From Microglena sp. YARC (Eukaryota > Chlorophyta > Chlorophyceae > Chlamydomonadales > Chlamydomonadaceae): 64,000 nucleotides of DNA. Position 1 is the stretch's first letter. Every line of letters begins with the position of its first letter. Of this stretch, positions 28,916 through 41,815 are shown piece by piece. The stretch lies in assembly GCA_022414725.1 (NCBI GenBank), contig CM039462.1, positions 7,122,084 through 7,186,083 of the forward strand. Reading direction: 5' to 3'. The notes beneath the pieces are model-generated. The model ran no database searches. It was not told the DNA's origin and saw only the letters and a program-made list of their open reading frames with translations. The translations under genes were made by a program, and so were the position numbers.

Positions 28916-31130
28916 GTGAGAGCTGCCTGGAACCTGCTGCTCCTTGCGGTGCTTTATTGCTTTTCATCTCAATTGGAGCTGCAGCATCAATACGAGGTTT
29001 ATGGAGCTCCCACGCCTGTGCATGGGATCTAATTACGTCTTTCGCGTTGCGTGCAGGCCAAAAGAGGCTGACCAACATTGCCATCGTCGGTTGAAGAAGC
29101 ATGGGTCGCGCCTTCGAAATTTGCTTGCTACCAGAACAAGGTCCGAGATTTGGCGCAAATGGCATGTAGGTGGCGCATGGCACGCTGTGCTCGTGCTGGG
29201 TCTGTGTGTGTGTGGTAGTTGGGGGGGGGGGGGGGGGGGCTGCTGGGATTTTCGTAGTCGGGACCCACTTCGAAAGTATGTATACAACCCATCGCCTGCA
29301 TCTTGTGAGCATCCAGCAGACTCATGCACTATGTTATTAAGCTGAACCTAACCCTCTGGTTTACAGAAAACTGGTTTCTTGTCCTCATATGGTGTACTTC
29401 ACAGTCGTGTACTTCTCTCATTCCTGTGATGGTGCACACCTAGAATTTGTAGATGTGGCCTAAGATATGCCCACCTTGGTACTGAACAGAAAGACATTGT
29501 CACAAAATGCTTCAAACCCCTGTTCAACTCCGATTAAAACAAATTGAAATGTGGCGTAGTGTGCCAGGATATCCTCGCATTTCCGCTTGAGCAGAAATAA
29601 ATTGTATAACCTGTCACAATATGCGTCAACCCCCTGTTCAACTCCGTTCAAGACAAATTGAAATGTGGTGTAGTGTGCCAGGATATCCTCACATTTCCGC
29701 CTGGACAGAATAACTTTGTCTAATCTGTCTTCCAACAATTGAAATTATGAGTCTGAAGTATACAATTTCTTATCATTGCAATGTATGTCAGTCAATCAAC
29801 TAAGGCACTGTTGTATCTGCGCAGTGAGAAGGATTTGGATGAAGTAGTCCAGTCAACGACAGTCTTCCACAATGTTGGGAAGGGTATCTTGGCCAAGGAT
29901 AAAGATCTAAGTGGTGAGTCCAACAGAGCATGTAAGCTGGGTTCAGGGTTATCACCACGCCTTCCACCTCCACCACCACGCCCATCACATCCTCATCCTC
30001 ATCCTCATCCTCATCCCCATCCCCATCCCCATCCCCATCCTCACCCTCATCATCTCCCTCATCTTCATCCTCACCCTCATCTTCATCCTCACCCTCATCT
30101 TCATCCTCACCCCATCTTCATCCTCACCCTCATCCTCATCCCCATCTCCATCTCCACCCATCTTCATCCCCACCCTCACCCCATCTCATCCTCACCTCAT
30201 CCTCATCCCCATCTCCATCCCACCCATCTTCAATCTCACCCTCACCCCATCTCATCCTCACCCTCATTCTCATCCCCATCCTCAATTTCAAATCTTACCC
30301 TCACCCTCATCCCCATCCCCACCTTGTCTTCATCCACATCCCCACTTCATCTTCATCCCCACCCTCACCCTCATCCCCATCCTCACCCTCATCCCCATCC
30401 CCACCCCATCTTCAAACCCCACCCTCACCCTCATCCCATCCTCACCTCATCCCCATCCCCACCCATCTTCATCCCCACCCTCACGCCTCATCCCCATTCT
30501 CACCCTCATCCCCATCCCCACCCCATCTTCATCCCCACCCTCACCCTCATCCCTATCCTCACCCTCATCCCCATCCCCACCCCATCTTCATCCCCACCCT
30601 CACCCTCATCCCCATCCTCACCCTCATCCCATCCCCACCCCATCTTCATCCCCCCTTCACCCTCATCCCCATCCCACCCCATCTTCATCCCCACCCTCAC
30701 CCTCATCCCCATACTCACCCTCATCCCCATCCCACCCCATCTTCATCCCACCCTCACCCTCATCCCCATAACTCATCCTCATCCCCATCCCCATCCTCAC
30801 CCTCTCCCCATCCCCACCCCATCTTCATCCCCACCCCCCGCCCAATCCTCAAATTCCAAACCTTACCCCTGGTCTGCAGAGGCCTTTGGTACAACGAGCA
30901 TGAAAGCCATCTGCCTGGTCATCTTGAGCAAAGGAGAGCTACAGGTTTCTGATAAAGAGAGGAAAGTGGAGTACGAAAACCTGTTCCGGGATATATCGAC
31001 TGTGTTGGTGGAGAAGACAGTGAATCCGGAGACCAGTCGGCCTTACACCGTCACAATGATTGAGAGGGCGTTGAAGGACATGCACTTCAACGTTGATCCA
31101 AAGAAGAGTGCCAAGCAGCAGGCCCTGGAG
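28882..31130 (+). CDS. SBDS: Ribosome maturation protein SBDS/Sdo1, exons 1-4
   Basis: SBDS works with the GTPase EFL1 to release eIF6 from nascent 60S subunits in the cytoplasm. Four plus-strand exons give [20 protein letters not shown], then RFEIACYQNKV and WRKG after indel correction, [59 protein letters not shown] and [13 protein letters not shown]. This covers the whole N-terminal FYSH domain and the start of the middle domain (about 150 of 250+ residues). Exon phases match at all junctions. The rest of the middle domain and the C-terminal domain were not found. Beyond exon 4 there is only the 120-bp array and a gap. Exon 2 contains several single-base indels. The gene is therefore partial here, either continuing in the gap or truncated. 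Confidence 0.96.
29057..29165 (+). CDS. SBDS: SBDS exon 2 (frame broken by indels)
   Basis: Acceptor GCGTGCAG leads to [10 protein letters not shown], then the frame shifts. LKKHGSR, RFEI, ACYQNKV and WRKG appear in successive frames, requiring about five single-base changes near 29090, 29112, 29124, 29149 and 29160. The end AT|GTAGGT gives the phase needed by exon 3. Because flanking exons are intact and several errors sit in short homopolymers, sequencing error is likelier than pseudogenisation. Confidence 0.88.
29485..29720. repeat. 117-bp tandem duplication in SBDS intron 2
   Basis: Two copies of a unit with CCCCTGTTCAACTCCG, ACAAATTGAAATGTGG and GTGCCAGGATATCCTC lie in intron 2, with few mismatches. 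Confidence 0.93.
29825..29913 (+). CDS. SBDS: SBDS exon 3
   Basis: Acceptor TCTGCGCAG and donor GTGAGTCC bound 89 nt. The exon encodes [14 protein letters not shown], then [15 protein letters not shown], the signature stretch of the FYSH domain (human [20 protein letters not shown]). It ends in phase 1, completed as Glu by exon 4. Confidence 0.96.
29985..30840. repeat. CATCCT/CACCCTCATC repeat in SBDS intron 3
   Basis: A pyrimidine-rich hexamer-type repeat (CATCCC, CACCCTCATC, CCATCTTCATCC) with a higher-order period of about 46-50 bp. It fills nearly all of intron 3 and runs to within 40 nt of the exon 4 acceptor. The 471-aa ORF through it is false. Confidence 0.95.
30880..31130 (+). CDS. 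SBDS: SBDS exon 4 (source of the 120-bp array)
   Basis: Acceptor GGTCTGCAG and donor GTAAGTGG bound 251 nt. It encodes [55 protein letters not shown] and [17 protein letters not shown]. It ends in phase 0, where other SBDS proteins continue with Val (QQALEV). Its last 48 nt and the donor are repeated about 155 times downstream. Confidence 0.97.
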
Positions 31131-32929
31131 GTAAGTGGTGGTAGGTGGTGGTTGGTGTCCTGGTGGTATCTTAACCTGTGTCGCACATGGGCATGACTGA
31201 TGCACGTCAAAGTTGATCCAAAGAAGAGTGCAAAGCAGCAGGCCCTGGAGGTAAGTGGTGGTAGGTGGTGGTTGGTGTCCTGGTTGTATCTGAACCTGTG
31301 TCGCACATGGGCATGACTGTGTGCAAGCACGTCAGGTAAGTGTGGTAAAGTATTGATCCAAAGAAGCAGTGCCAAGTGCAAAGCAGGCCCTGCAGGTAAG
31401 TGGTGGTAGTTGGTGATAGGTGTCCTGGTGGTATCTGAACCTGTGACGCACATGGGCATGACTGATGCACGTCAAAGTTGATCCAAAGAAGAGTGCAAAG
31501 CAGCAGGCCCTGGAGGTAAGTGGTGGTAGGTGGTGGTAGGTGTCCTGGTGGTATCTGAACCTGTGACGCACATGGGCATGACTGATGCACGTCAAAGTTG
31601 ATCCAAAGAAGAGTGCAAAGCAGCAGGCCCTGGAGGTAAGTGGTGGTAGTTGGTGATAGGTGTCCCTGGTGGTATCTGAAACCTGTAGCGGCACATCGGG
31701 CATGACTGCACGTCAAAGTTGATCCAAAGAAGAGTGCCAAGCAGCAGGCCCTGGGAGGTATTGGTGTAGTTGGTGGTAAAGGTGTCCTGGTGGTATCTTA
31801 ATCCTGTGACGCACATAGGGCATGACTGATGGCCACGTCAAAAGATGATCCCAAAGAAGAGTGCAAGCAGCAGTGCCTGGAAAGGTAATTGTGGTAAGGT
31901 GGTGGTAGGTGTCTGTGGTTCTTGAGACGGAGTAAGTTTGGTAGGTGGTGGTTGGTTCCTTGGGGAAAAACGCACCATGGCATGACTGATACGTCAAAGT
32001 TGATCCTAGTGCAAAGGCAGCAGGCCCTGGAATGTAAGTGGTGGTAGTTGGTGGTTGTGTGGTGGTCCTGGTATCTGTAAAAAAACCTGAAAACCTGTGT
32101 TTTGCCAAAAAAAAACATGGCATGACTGATGCACGTCAAAGTTGATCCAAAGAAGAGTAGTGGTGTTGGGCCTGTGGTATCTAAATGGAGGTCAGTGTAA
32201 GTATCTAACTGTGTCGCACGATGGCAGGTGGTGGTTGGTGTCCTCCTCACGGTGGTGTTGTGTTATCTTAACCTGTGTCGCACATGGGCATGACTGATGC
32301 TCGTCAAAGTTGATCCAAAGAAGAGTGCCAATCAGCAGGCCCCTGGAGGTAAATGGTGATAGGTCGTCCTGGTGGTATCTGAACCTGTGTCGCACAATGG
32401 GCATGACTGTTGCACGTCAAAGTTGATCCAAAGAAGAGTGCCAAGCAAGGCAAAGTGAGGTGAGCACCAAAGCAGGCCAGCACGTGGTATCACTTGGTGT
32501 CCTGGTGGTATCTGAACCTGTGACGCACATGGGCATGACTGTTCCAATGCACGTCAAAAGTTGATCCAAAGAAGAAGTGCCAAAGCTAGCAGGCCTGGAG
32601 GGTAAAGTGGTGGTAGGTGGTGGTTGGTCCTCCGTGTCCGTCACCTATCTAAAACCTGTGTCGCACATGGGCATGACTGATGCATACGTCAAAGTTGATC
32701 CAAAGAAGAGGCCAAAGCAGCAGGCCCCCTGGAGGTAAGTGGTAAGGTGGTTGGTGGGTGTCGACCACCTGGTGGTATCTTAACCTGTGCAACATGGGGC
32801 ATGACTGATGCACGTCACAAGTTAGCATCCAAAGAAGAGTGACAAGCAGCAGGCCCTGGAGGTAATTGTGGTAGTGGTGGTTGGTGTCCTGGTTGTATCT
32901 TAACCTGTGTCGCACAGGCATGACAATGC

Positions 32930-33790
32930 ACGATAAAAGTTTGAATCCAAAGTGTCCGAAAAAGCCAGAGGCTCCTGGCCCTCCTGTAATACCTTGTGGT
33001 GGTTCTTAAGTGATCTGTCGAGGGTGTGCACAGCACATGGGTCAGTTGACCTGAAAAAATGGTCCTCAAAGAGAAACCAAGTGCCACAGCAACTGCACGT
33101 AAGGTGTGGTGATAGTGTCCTAGTATCTGAATGCCGAATTACCACCCAAGGACAAGATGTCATGACTGGTTGTACTGAAATGCATCCAAGCATCGAGTTG
33201 CAGTGCAAGCAGCAGGCCCTGGAGGGGTGGTCCTGGTGGTGGTGACTGTGTCAAGGTGGTATCTTGTGACGCACATGGCATGACTGAGCACGTCAAAGTT
33301 GATCCAAAGACCGTGTCGACACCATTGACTTGCGGCAGCAGGCTGGAGTAAAGCGTGGTAGGATGGTTGGCTAGGTGAGTTGTATCTGAACCTGTATCCT
33401 GCTTGGTCAGACATGCACGATACTGATCACAATCCAAAGAAGAGTGCAAAGCAGCTACCCCGAAAGCAAAAGGGCAGGGTGGCCTGCGTGGCACGTGTCT
33501 TTTGGTGTGGTCAGGCTGGTCTTGGTTTTTTGGATCAACTTTGGTAAGCAGCGGTAGACAGGAGTCCATATTCAACCTGAATGGAATTCCCCTAAGGTGG
33601 TCTGGTTGTGGTGTATCTAGCTACTGCACAGAAGCACACTTGACTGGATGCTACGATCAAAGAAAGAATGTATGCCAAGCAGCATGTAATGCAGTACCAT
33701 AGCCTGTTAAGGCAGCCTGTGTTGAGGTTGTCTGCCCTGCATGTACCGTGTCACGAATGGCATATGCAGCACCTGGAACCTGGTGGTGGG
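32930..33790. other. Disrupted, highly diverged stretch of the array
   Basis: Recognisable unit fragments (GATCCAAAGA, AGCAGCAGGCCCTGGAG, GTATCTGAACCTGT) are separated by unrelated sequence such as GAGGGTGTGCACAGCACATG and GGAATTCCCCTAAGG. It is either an older part of the array, a chimeric join, or an insertion. No exon of SBDS or another gene was recognised in it. Confidence 0.6.
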
Positions 33791-36700
33791 CATGACTGAT
33801 GCACGTCAAAGTGGATCCAAAGAAGAGTGCCAAGCAGCAGGCCCTGGAGGTAAGTGGTGGTAGGTGGTGGTTGGTGTCCTGGTGGTATCTGAACCTGTGT
33901 CGCACATGGGCATGACTGATGTCAAATGATCCAAAGAAGAGTGCCAAGCACTGGAGGTAAGTGGTGGTAGGTGGTGGTTGGTGTCCTGGTTGTATCTGAA
34001 CCTGTGTCGCACATGGGCATGACTGATGCACGTCAAAGTTGATCCAAAGAAGAGTGCAAAGCAGCAGGCCCTGGAGGTAAGTGGTGGTAGTTGGTGATAG
34101 GTGTCCTGGTGGTATCTGAACCTGTGACGCACATGGGCATGACTGATGCACGTCAAAGTTGATCCAAAGAAGAGTGCCAAGCAGCAGGCCCTGGAGGTAA
34201 GTGGTGGTAGGTGGTGGTTGGTGTCCTGGTGGTATCTGAACTGTACTGTGTCGCACATGGGCATGACTGATGCACGTCAAAGTTGATCCAAAGAAGGAGT
34301 GCAAGCAGCAGCCCCCTGTATCTGAACCTGTTGTCGCACATGACTGATGCACGTCAAGTTGATCCAAAGAAGAGTGCAAAGCAGCAGGCCCCTGGAGGTA
34401 AGTGGTGGTAGGTGGTGGTTGGTGTCCTGGTGGTATCTGAACCTGTGACGCACATGGGCATGACTGATGCACGTCAAAGTTGATCCAAAGAAGAGTGCAA
34501 AGCAGCAGGCCCTGGAGGTAAGTGGTGGTAGGTGGTGGTTGGTGTCCTGGTGGTATCTGAACCTGTGTCGCACATGGGCATGACTGATGCACGTCAAAGT
34601 TGATCCAAAGAAGAGTGCCAAGCAGCAGGCCCTGAGGTTGGTGGGTGGTGGTTGGTGTCCTGGTTGTTATCTGAACTGTGTCGCACATGGGCATGACTGA
34701 TGCACGTCAAAGTTGATCCAAAGAAGAGTGCCAAGCAGCAGGCCCTGGAGGTAAGTGGTGGTAGGTGGTGGTTGGTGTCCTGGTGGTATCTGAACCTGTG
34801 TCGCACATGGGCATGACTGATGCACGTCAAAGTTGATCCAAAGAAGAGTGCCAAGCAGCAGGCCCTGGAGGTAAGTGGTGGTAGGTGGTGGTTGGTGTCC
34901 TGGTGGTATCTGAAACCTGTGTCGCACATGGGCATGACTGAATGCACGTCAAAGTTGATCCAAAGAAGAGTGCCAAAGCAGCAGGCCCTGGAGGTAAGTG
35001 GTGTGGTTGGTTGGTGTCCTGTGTAATCTGTGTGTAGTCGCACATGGCATGACTGGATGCACGTCAAAGTTGATCCAAAGAAGAGTGCCAAGCAGCAGGC
35101 CCTGGAGGTAATGGCTGGCTAGTGGTGTAGGATTTTTGATTCCTGGTGGTATCTGAACCTGTGTCGCACATGGGCATGACTGATGCACGTCAAAGTTGAT
35201 CCAAAGAAGAGTGCCAAGCAGGCAGGCCCTGAAGGTAAGTGGTGGTAGGTGGTGGTTGGTGCCTGGTGGTATCTGAACCTGTGACGCACGAATGAAAGGC
35301 ATGACTGATGCACTCAAAGTTGATCCAAAGAAGAGTGGCAAGGCAGCAGCGCATGATCTGGTGTCACATGGGGCCTTGCACGTCAAAGTTGATCCAAAGT
35401 AAGAGTGCCCAATGTGTTCGCACATGGCATGACGATGCACGTCAAAGTTGGAAGCAGTGCCCAGTATCTGAACCTGTGTCGCACATGGGCTATGAACTGA
35501 TGCACGTGTTGAGAAGAGTGCCAAAGCAGCAGGCCCTGAAGTAAGTGGTGGGTAGTGGTTTGGTTCCCTGAACCGGGTTGGCATGATATGCACGTCAAAG
35601 TTGATCGCAAAGAAGAGTCCTGAAGGTAACCTGAACGTGTGTTCGCACGATGGGCATGATGATGCAGTGCCAAGCAGCAGGCCCTGGAGGGTAAGTGGCT
35701 GTAGGTGGTGGTTGTGTGCCTGTTGGTATCTGAACCTGTGACGCACATGGGCATGACTGATGCACGTCAAAGTTGATCCAAAGAAGATGCCAAGCAGCAG
35801 GCCCTGGAGGTAGTGGTAAGGTAGTCTGGTGTCAAACGTCAAAGTTGATCGCAAAAGAGAGTCTGGAGGTAAGTTGGTGGTAGGTGGTGGTTGGTGTCCA
35901 CTGCCAAAGAAGTGCCAAGGCAGCAGGCCCTGGAGGTAGAGTGGTGGTAGGTGGTGGTTGGTGTCCTGGTGGTATCTTGAACCTGTGGATGTGAAATCCA
36001 AAAGAAGAGTGCCAAGCAGGCAGGCCTGGTGTCGACAGTGTGTATCGAACCTGGTTGTGACGTCGCACAATGGGCATGACTGATGCACGTCAAAAGTTGA
36101 TCCAAAGAAGAGTGCAAAAGCAGCAGGCCCTGGAGGTAAGTGGTAGGGGGGGTAGTTGGTGTGGTTGGATGTCCTGGTGGTATCTGGAACCTGTGTCGCA
36201 CATGGGCATGACTGATGCACGTCAAAGTTGATCCCCAAAGAAGAGTGCAGCCAGGCCCTGGGGTAAGTGGGTGGTTGGAGGTGGTGGTTGGTGTCCTGGT
36301 GTATTGAAGCCTGTGTCCGCACTGGGCAGACTGATGCACGTCAAAGGTTGATCAAAGAAGAGTGCCTAAGCAGCAGCCCTGGAGGTAAGTGGTGGTAGGG
36401 TGTGGTTGGTTCCTGGTTGTGGTGTCGCACATGGGCATGACTGATGCACGTACAAAGTTGATCCAAAGAAGAGTGACAGCAGCAGGCCCTGGAGGTAAGT
36501 GGTGGTAGGTGGTGGTTGTGTCCTCGTGTATCTGAACCTGTGTCGCACATGGGCATGACTGATGCCGTCAAAGTTGATCCAAAGAAGAGTGCCAGCAGCA
36601 GGCCCTGGAGTGGTGGAAGGTGTTGTGTCCTAGTGGGTGCGCACATTGATGCACGTCAAAAGTCCAAAAGAGCCAAGCTCCTGGAGGTAATGAGTGGTGG

Positions 36701-39700
36701 TGGTGTTGGTGGTATCGAACCTGTGTCGCACCATGGGCATGACTGATGCACGTCAAAAGTGATCCAAAGAAAAGATGCCAAAGCAGCAGACCCTGGAGTA
36801 ATTTTGGTGGTAGGTGGTGGTTGGTGTCCTCGGGTGGTATCTGAAACCTGTCGGCGCACATGGCCACATCGGCATGGCATGCACGTCAAAGTTGAGTCAA
36901 AACGTTGATCAAAGAAGAGTGCCAAGCAGCAGGCCCTGGAGGTAAGTCGGTGGTAGGTGGTGGTGTCCTGGTGGTATCTGAACCTGTGTCGCAAACATGG
37001 GCATGACTGATGCACGTCAAAGTTGATCCAAAGAAGAGTGGCAGTATCAGGCGCCCTGGGTGTCCTGGTGGTGTAGTGGTGAGATGTGCCCAGATGCACG
37101 ACGTCAAGTTGATCCAAAGAAAGATTCAAGGGCAGCAGGCCCTGGAGGTAAGGTGGTGGTATGGGCATACTGGTTGTATCTGAACCGTGTTGCACCTGTG
37201 TCATGGGCATTTGGGCATGACTGGATGGCACGTCAAAGTTGATCCAAAGAAGAGTGCAGCAGGCAAGGCCCTGGAGGTAAGTGGTGTAGTTGGTGGTAGG
37301 TTGGTGTCCTGGTTGGTATCTGAACCTTGTGTCGCACATGGGCATGACTGATGCACGTCAAAGTTGATCAAAAAGAAGAGTGCCAAGCAGCAGCCCTGGA
37401 GTAAGTGGCGTGTGGTGTGTTGGTGTCCTGGTTGTATCTGAACCTGTGACGCACATGGCATGCGACTGATGCACGTCAAAGTTGATCCAAAGAAGAGTGC
37501 CAAGCAGCAGGCCCTGGATGGTAAGTCGGTGGTAGGTGGTGGTTGGTGTCCCCTGGTGGTATCGGAACCTGGTCGCACATGGCATGACTGATGGGCACGT
37601 TCAAAGTTGATCCAAAGAAGATGCAAAGCAGCAGGCCCTGGAGGTAAGTGTGGTAGGTGGTGGTTGGTGTCCTGGTTGTATCTCTTCGCACATTGGGCCT
37701 GAATGCACAAAGTTGAATCAGGGCTGAGGTAAGTGGTGGTTGGTGGTGGTTGGGTCCTGGGTTGTATGTAATCAGTGGTGGTTGGTGTCCCTGGGTCCTG
37801 GGGTATATACGAACCTGTGTCTGGCACATGGGGTAAAACATGACTGATGCACGTCAAACGTCTGGAGCGTAAGTGGTGGTAGGTGGTGGTTGGTGTCTGG
37901 TTGTTATCTGAACCTGTGTCGTTGATGCACGTCAAAGTATCCAAGAGTCCAAGCAGAAGAGTGCAAGCACCTGTTGAGCATGGCTGAACTTGTGAATGCA
38001 CGTCTGGAGGGAACCTGTAAGTGTCAAATGTTGTCCAAAGAAGAGCAATGCAGAAGCACGGCCCTGGAGGTAGGTGGTGGTGGGTTGCCTGGGGAACCAA
38101 AGAAAGAGTGTGTCGCACTGGAGGTAAGTGTGGTAGGGGTGGTGGTTGGTGTCTGGTGGTATCTGAACCTGTGTATCTGAACCAGGCCTGGAAGTGGTGG
38201 TAGGTGGTGGTTTGGTGCCTGGTGGTTGATCCACATGGCCCTGGAGGTTGAAGTCGGTGTTAGGTGGTGGTTGTGTGTTATCTGAAAGATTGCACATGAG
38301 AACTGACGATCCAAAGAAGAGTGCAAAAGCAGCAAGGCCGTCAAATCTGACATTGGGCAATGACTGGATGCACCGTCAAAGTGATCCAAAAAAGTGCAAA
38401 GCAGCAGGCCCTGGTAGGCTACCTGTGTCGTGGTGGTTGGTCCAAAGAAAGAGTCCGTGGTGTCTGAAGCCTGTCGTGACATGCACGTCAAAAGTAGATC
38501 CAAAGAAGAGTGAAGCAGGACTGCACATGCAGTTGATCAAAGCACAAAGAAGAGTCAAACCGTCGCACATGGGCATGACTGGATTGAATCCACAAGAAGA
38601 TCCAAAGTAAAGAACCTGTGACGCACATGGGCATGACAAAGCAGCAAACAAAGCAGGCCTGGAGGTAAAGTGTGGTACCTGTTGTCGCACATGGCATAAC
38701 TGACACGTCAACGTGATCACAAAGAAGGGTAAGCAGCAGGCCCTGTGAGTAAGTGTGAGGTTGGTTGGTTCCTGGTGGTATCTGAACCTGTGTCCCGCAC
38801 ATGGGCAATGACTGATGTCAAACGTGCAAACTGAATAGAAGAGTGCCCTGGTTGTGGTGGTAGGTGTCCTGTTGTATCTGAACCTGTGTCGCACATGGGC
38901 ATGACTGATGCACGTCAAAGTTGAATCCAAAGCGAGTGCCAGCCCAGCATGGAGGTAATGGTAGGTAGGTTGGTGTGTGTCCTGGTGGTATGCTAACCTG
39001 TGAACGCACCATGGGGCCCATGACTGATGCACGTCAAAGTTGATCCAAAGAAGAGTGCAAAGCAGGCAGGCCCTGAGGTAAGTGGTGGTAGGTGGTGGTT
39101 AGGTGTCCTGTGAGTATCTGAACCTTGTGTCGCACATGGGGACTGATGCACGTCAAAGTTGATCCAAGAAGAGTGCAGCCAAGCAGCAGGCCCTGGAGGT
39201 AATGGTGGTAGGTGGTGGGTTAGTGTCCTTGGTGGGTATCTGAACCTGTGTCGCACATGGGCATGACTGATGCACGTCAAAGTTGATCCAAAGAAGAGTG
39301 CCAAGCAGCAGGCCCTGGAGGTAAGTGGTGGTAGGTGGTGGTTGGTGTCCTGGTGGTATCTGAACCTGTGTCATGGGCACATGGGCATGACTGATGCACG
39401 TCAAAGTTGATCCAAAGAAGAGTGCCAAGCAGCAGGCCCTGGAGGTAAGTGGTGGTAGGTGGTGGTTGGTGTCCTGGTGGTATCTGAACCTGTGTCGCAC
39501 ATGGGCATGACTGATGCACGTCAAAGTTGATCCAAAGAAGAGTGCCAAGCAGCAGGCCCTGGAGGTAAGTGGTGGTTGGTGGTGGTTGGTGTCCTGGTTG
39601 TATCTGAACCTGTGTCGCACATGGGCGGCATGCCCACCAAAGTCAAAGTTGATCCAAAGAAGAGTGCCAAGCAGCAGGCCCTGAGGTAAGTGGTGGTACG

Positions 39701-41759
39701 GTGTGGTTGGTGTCCTTCGGTGGTATCTGAACCTTGTCGCACATGGGCATATGAATGCCGTCAAAGTAGATCAAAGAAGAGGCAAAGCACAGTCCCTTGG
39801 AGTGGGCAATTGAGGTTGGTGGTGGTGTCTGATTGTATTCTTAACCTGTGCGCAAGGGTCTGGATGCAACGGGTCAAAGTTGATCCAAAGAAAGAGTGCC
39901 AAGCAGCAGGCCCTGGAGGTAAGTGTGGTAGGTGGTGGTGGTCGCTGCGTTGTATCATGAACCTGTGTCGCACATGGGCATGACTGCGATGCACGTCAAA
40001 GTTGTCCAAAGAAAGAGTGCACAAGCAGCAGGCCCTTGGAGTAAGTGGTCGTAGTTGGTGATAGTGTCCTTGGTGGTATCTGACTGTGACGCACATGGGC
40101 ACTGACTGATGCACGTCAAAGTTGATCAAAGAAAGAGGTGCCAAAGCGCAGGCCCTGGAGGTAAGTGGTGGTAGGTGGCATGGGTGTTGGTGTCCTGGTG
40201 GTTATTCTGAAACCTGTGATCGCACATGGGCATGAACTGATGCATGCACGTCAAAGTTGATCCAAAGAAGGTGCCAAGCAGCAGGCCCTGAGAGGTTAGG
40301 GGTGTAGGTGGGGGTTGGTGTCCTAGTGGTATCTGAACCTTGTCGCACTATGGGCATGACTGTATGCACGTCAAAGTTGATCCGAAAGAAGAGTGCCAAT
40401 GTCACAGGCCCTGGAGTAAGTGGTGGTAGGTGGTGGTTGGATGTCCTGGTGTATCTGAACCTGTGTCGACAGGGAATTGACGATGCACGTTTTCAAAAAG
40501 TTGATCCAAAGGAAGAAGTGCAAGCAGCAGGCCGTGGAGTAAGTGGTGGTAGGTGTGGTTTGGTGTCCTTGGTGTATCTTAACCTGTCTGTCGCACATGG
40601 ACATGACTTGATGCACGTCAAAGTTGATCCAAAAGAATGGAGTGCAAGCAGCAGGCCCTGGATGTAACGTGGTGGTGGTTGGGTGTCCTGGTTGTATCTG
40701 AAACCTGTGATCGCACCATGTGGCATGGCTGATGCACGTCAAAGTTGAGCCAAAGAAGAGGCCAACAAGCAGGCCCTGGAGGTAAGTCGGTGGTAGGGTG
40801 GTGGTGGTGGTTGAGTGTCCTGCCATGGGTATCTGAACCTGTTGTCGCACATGGGCATGGACTGATGCACGTAAAGTTGATCCAAAGAAGAGTCTGCCAA
40901 GCAGCAGCCCTGGAGGTAAAAAAGTGGTGGTGGTAGGGTGGTGGTTGGTGTCCTGGTATCTAACCTGTGTCGCAACATGGGCTGACTATGCACCAAAGTT
41001 GTCCAAAGAAAGAGTGCAAGAGCAGGCTGGAGTAAGGTGCTGATAGTTTGGTGATGGGCTGGGGGTATGACTGACGCACATTGGCATGACTGATGCACGT
41101 CAAAGTACCAAAGAAGAGTGCCAACAGGCAGCAGGGCCCTGGAGGTAAGTGGTGGTAAGGTGTGGTAGGTGTCCTGGTGGATATTGAACCGTGGACGCAC
41201 ATGGCAACTGATGCAGTAACAAAGTTGTCCAAAGAAGAGCCAAGCAGGCCCTGGAGCGTAAGTTGGTGGTAGGTGATGGTTGGTGTCCTGTGGTATCTGA
41301 ACCTGCTGTCGCCTGGCATGGTAGTTGCCAGTCAAAGTTTTGTCCAAAGAAGGTGCAAAGCAGCAGGCCCTGGATGGAAAGTGGTGGTTGGTGTGGTGCC
41401 TGGTTGTACTATCTTAACCTGTGTCGCACGTGGGCATGGACTGATGCACACGACAAGTTGATCCAAAGAAGAGTAAAAACTTGAAGAGTGCCAAGCAGCA
41501 GGCCCTGGAGGTAAGTGGTGTAGGTGGTGGTTTGGTGTCCTGGTGGTATCTGAAACCTGTTGTCGCACATGGGGCATGACTGATGCACGTCAAAGTTCCA
41601 AGAATCCAAAGAAGAGTGCCAAGCAGCAGACCCCGTGGAGGTAAGTGGGTGGTTGGTGGGTGGTTGGTGTCCTGGTGTATCTGAACCTGTGTCGCACATG
41701 GGCATGACTGATGCACGTCAAAGTTGATCCAAAGAAGAGTGCCAAAGAGGCCTGGAGAG

Positions 41760-41815
41760 TGGCATGGCGTTGGATTTGTGGATATATTAATATATAAAAT
41801 ATATAAACCTGATTG
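41760..41815. other. Small AT-rich insertion in the array
   Basis: GGATATATTAATATATAAAA interrupts one unit after a truncated exon edge. It is self-complementary (TATATTAATATA), so it may be a microsatellite birth or a tiny foldback. Confidence 0.6.

Noticed and set aside
28944..29345. A 133-aa ORF with LKKHGSR as a separate gene
   Set aside because: It overlaps SBDS exon 2 in one of its shifted frames, and the flanking parts are intron.
29781..31196. A single 471-aa ORF covering SBDS exons 3 and 4
   Set aside because: The middle is the CATCCT intron repeat. Canonical donor at 29914 and acceptor at 30879 with matching phase remove it and restore the conserved protein.
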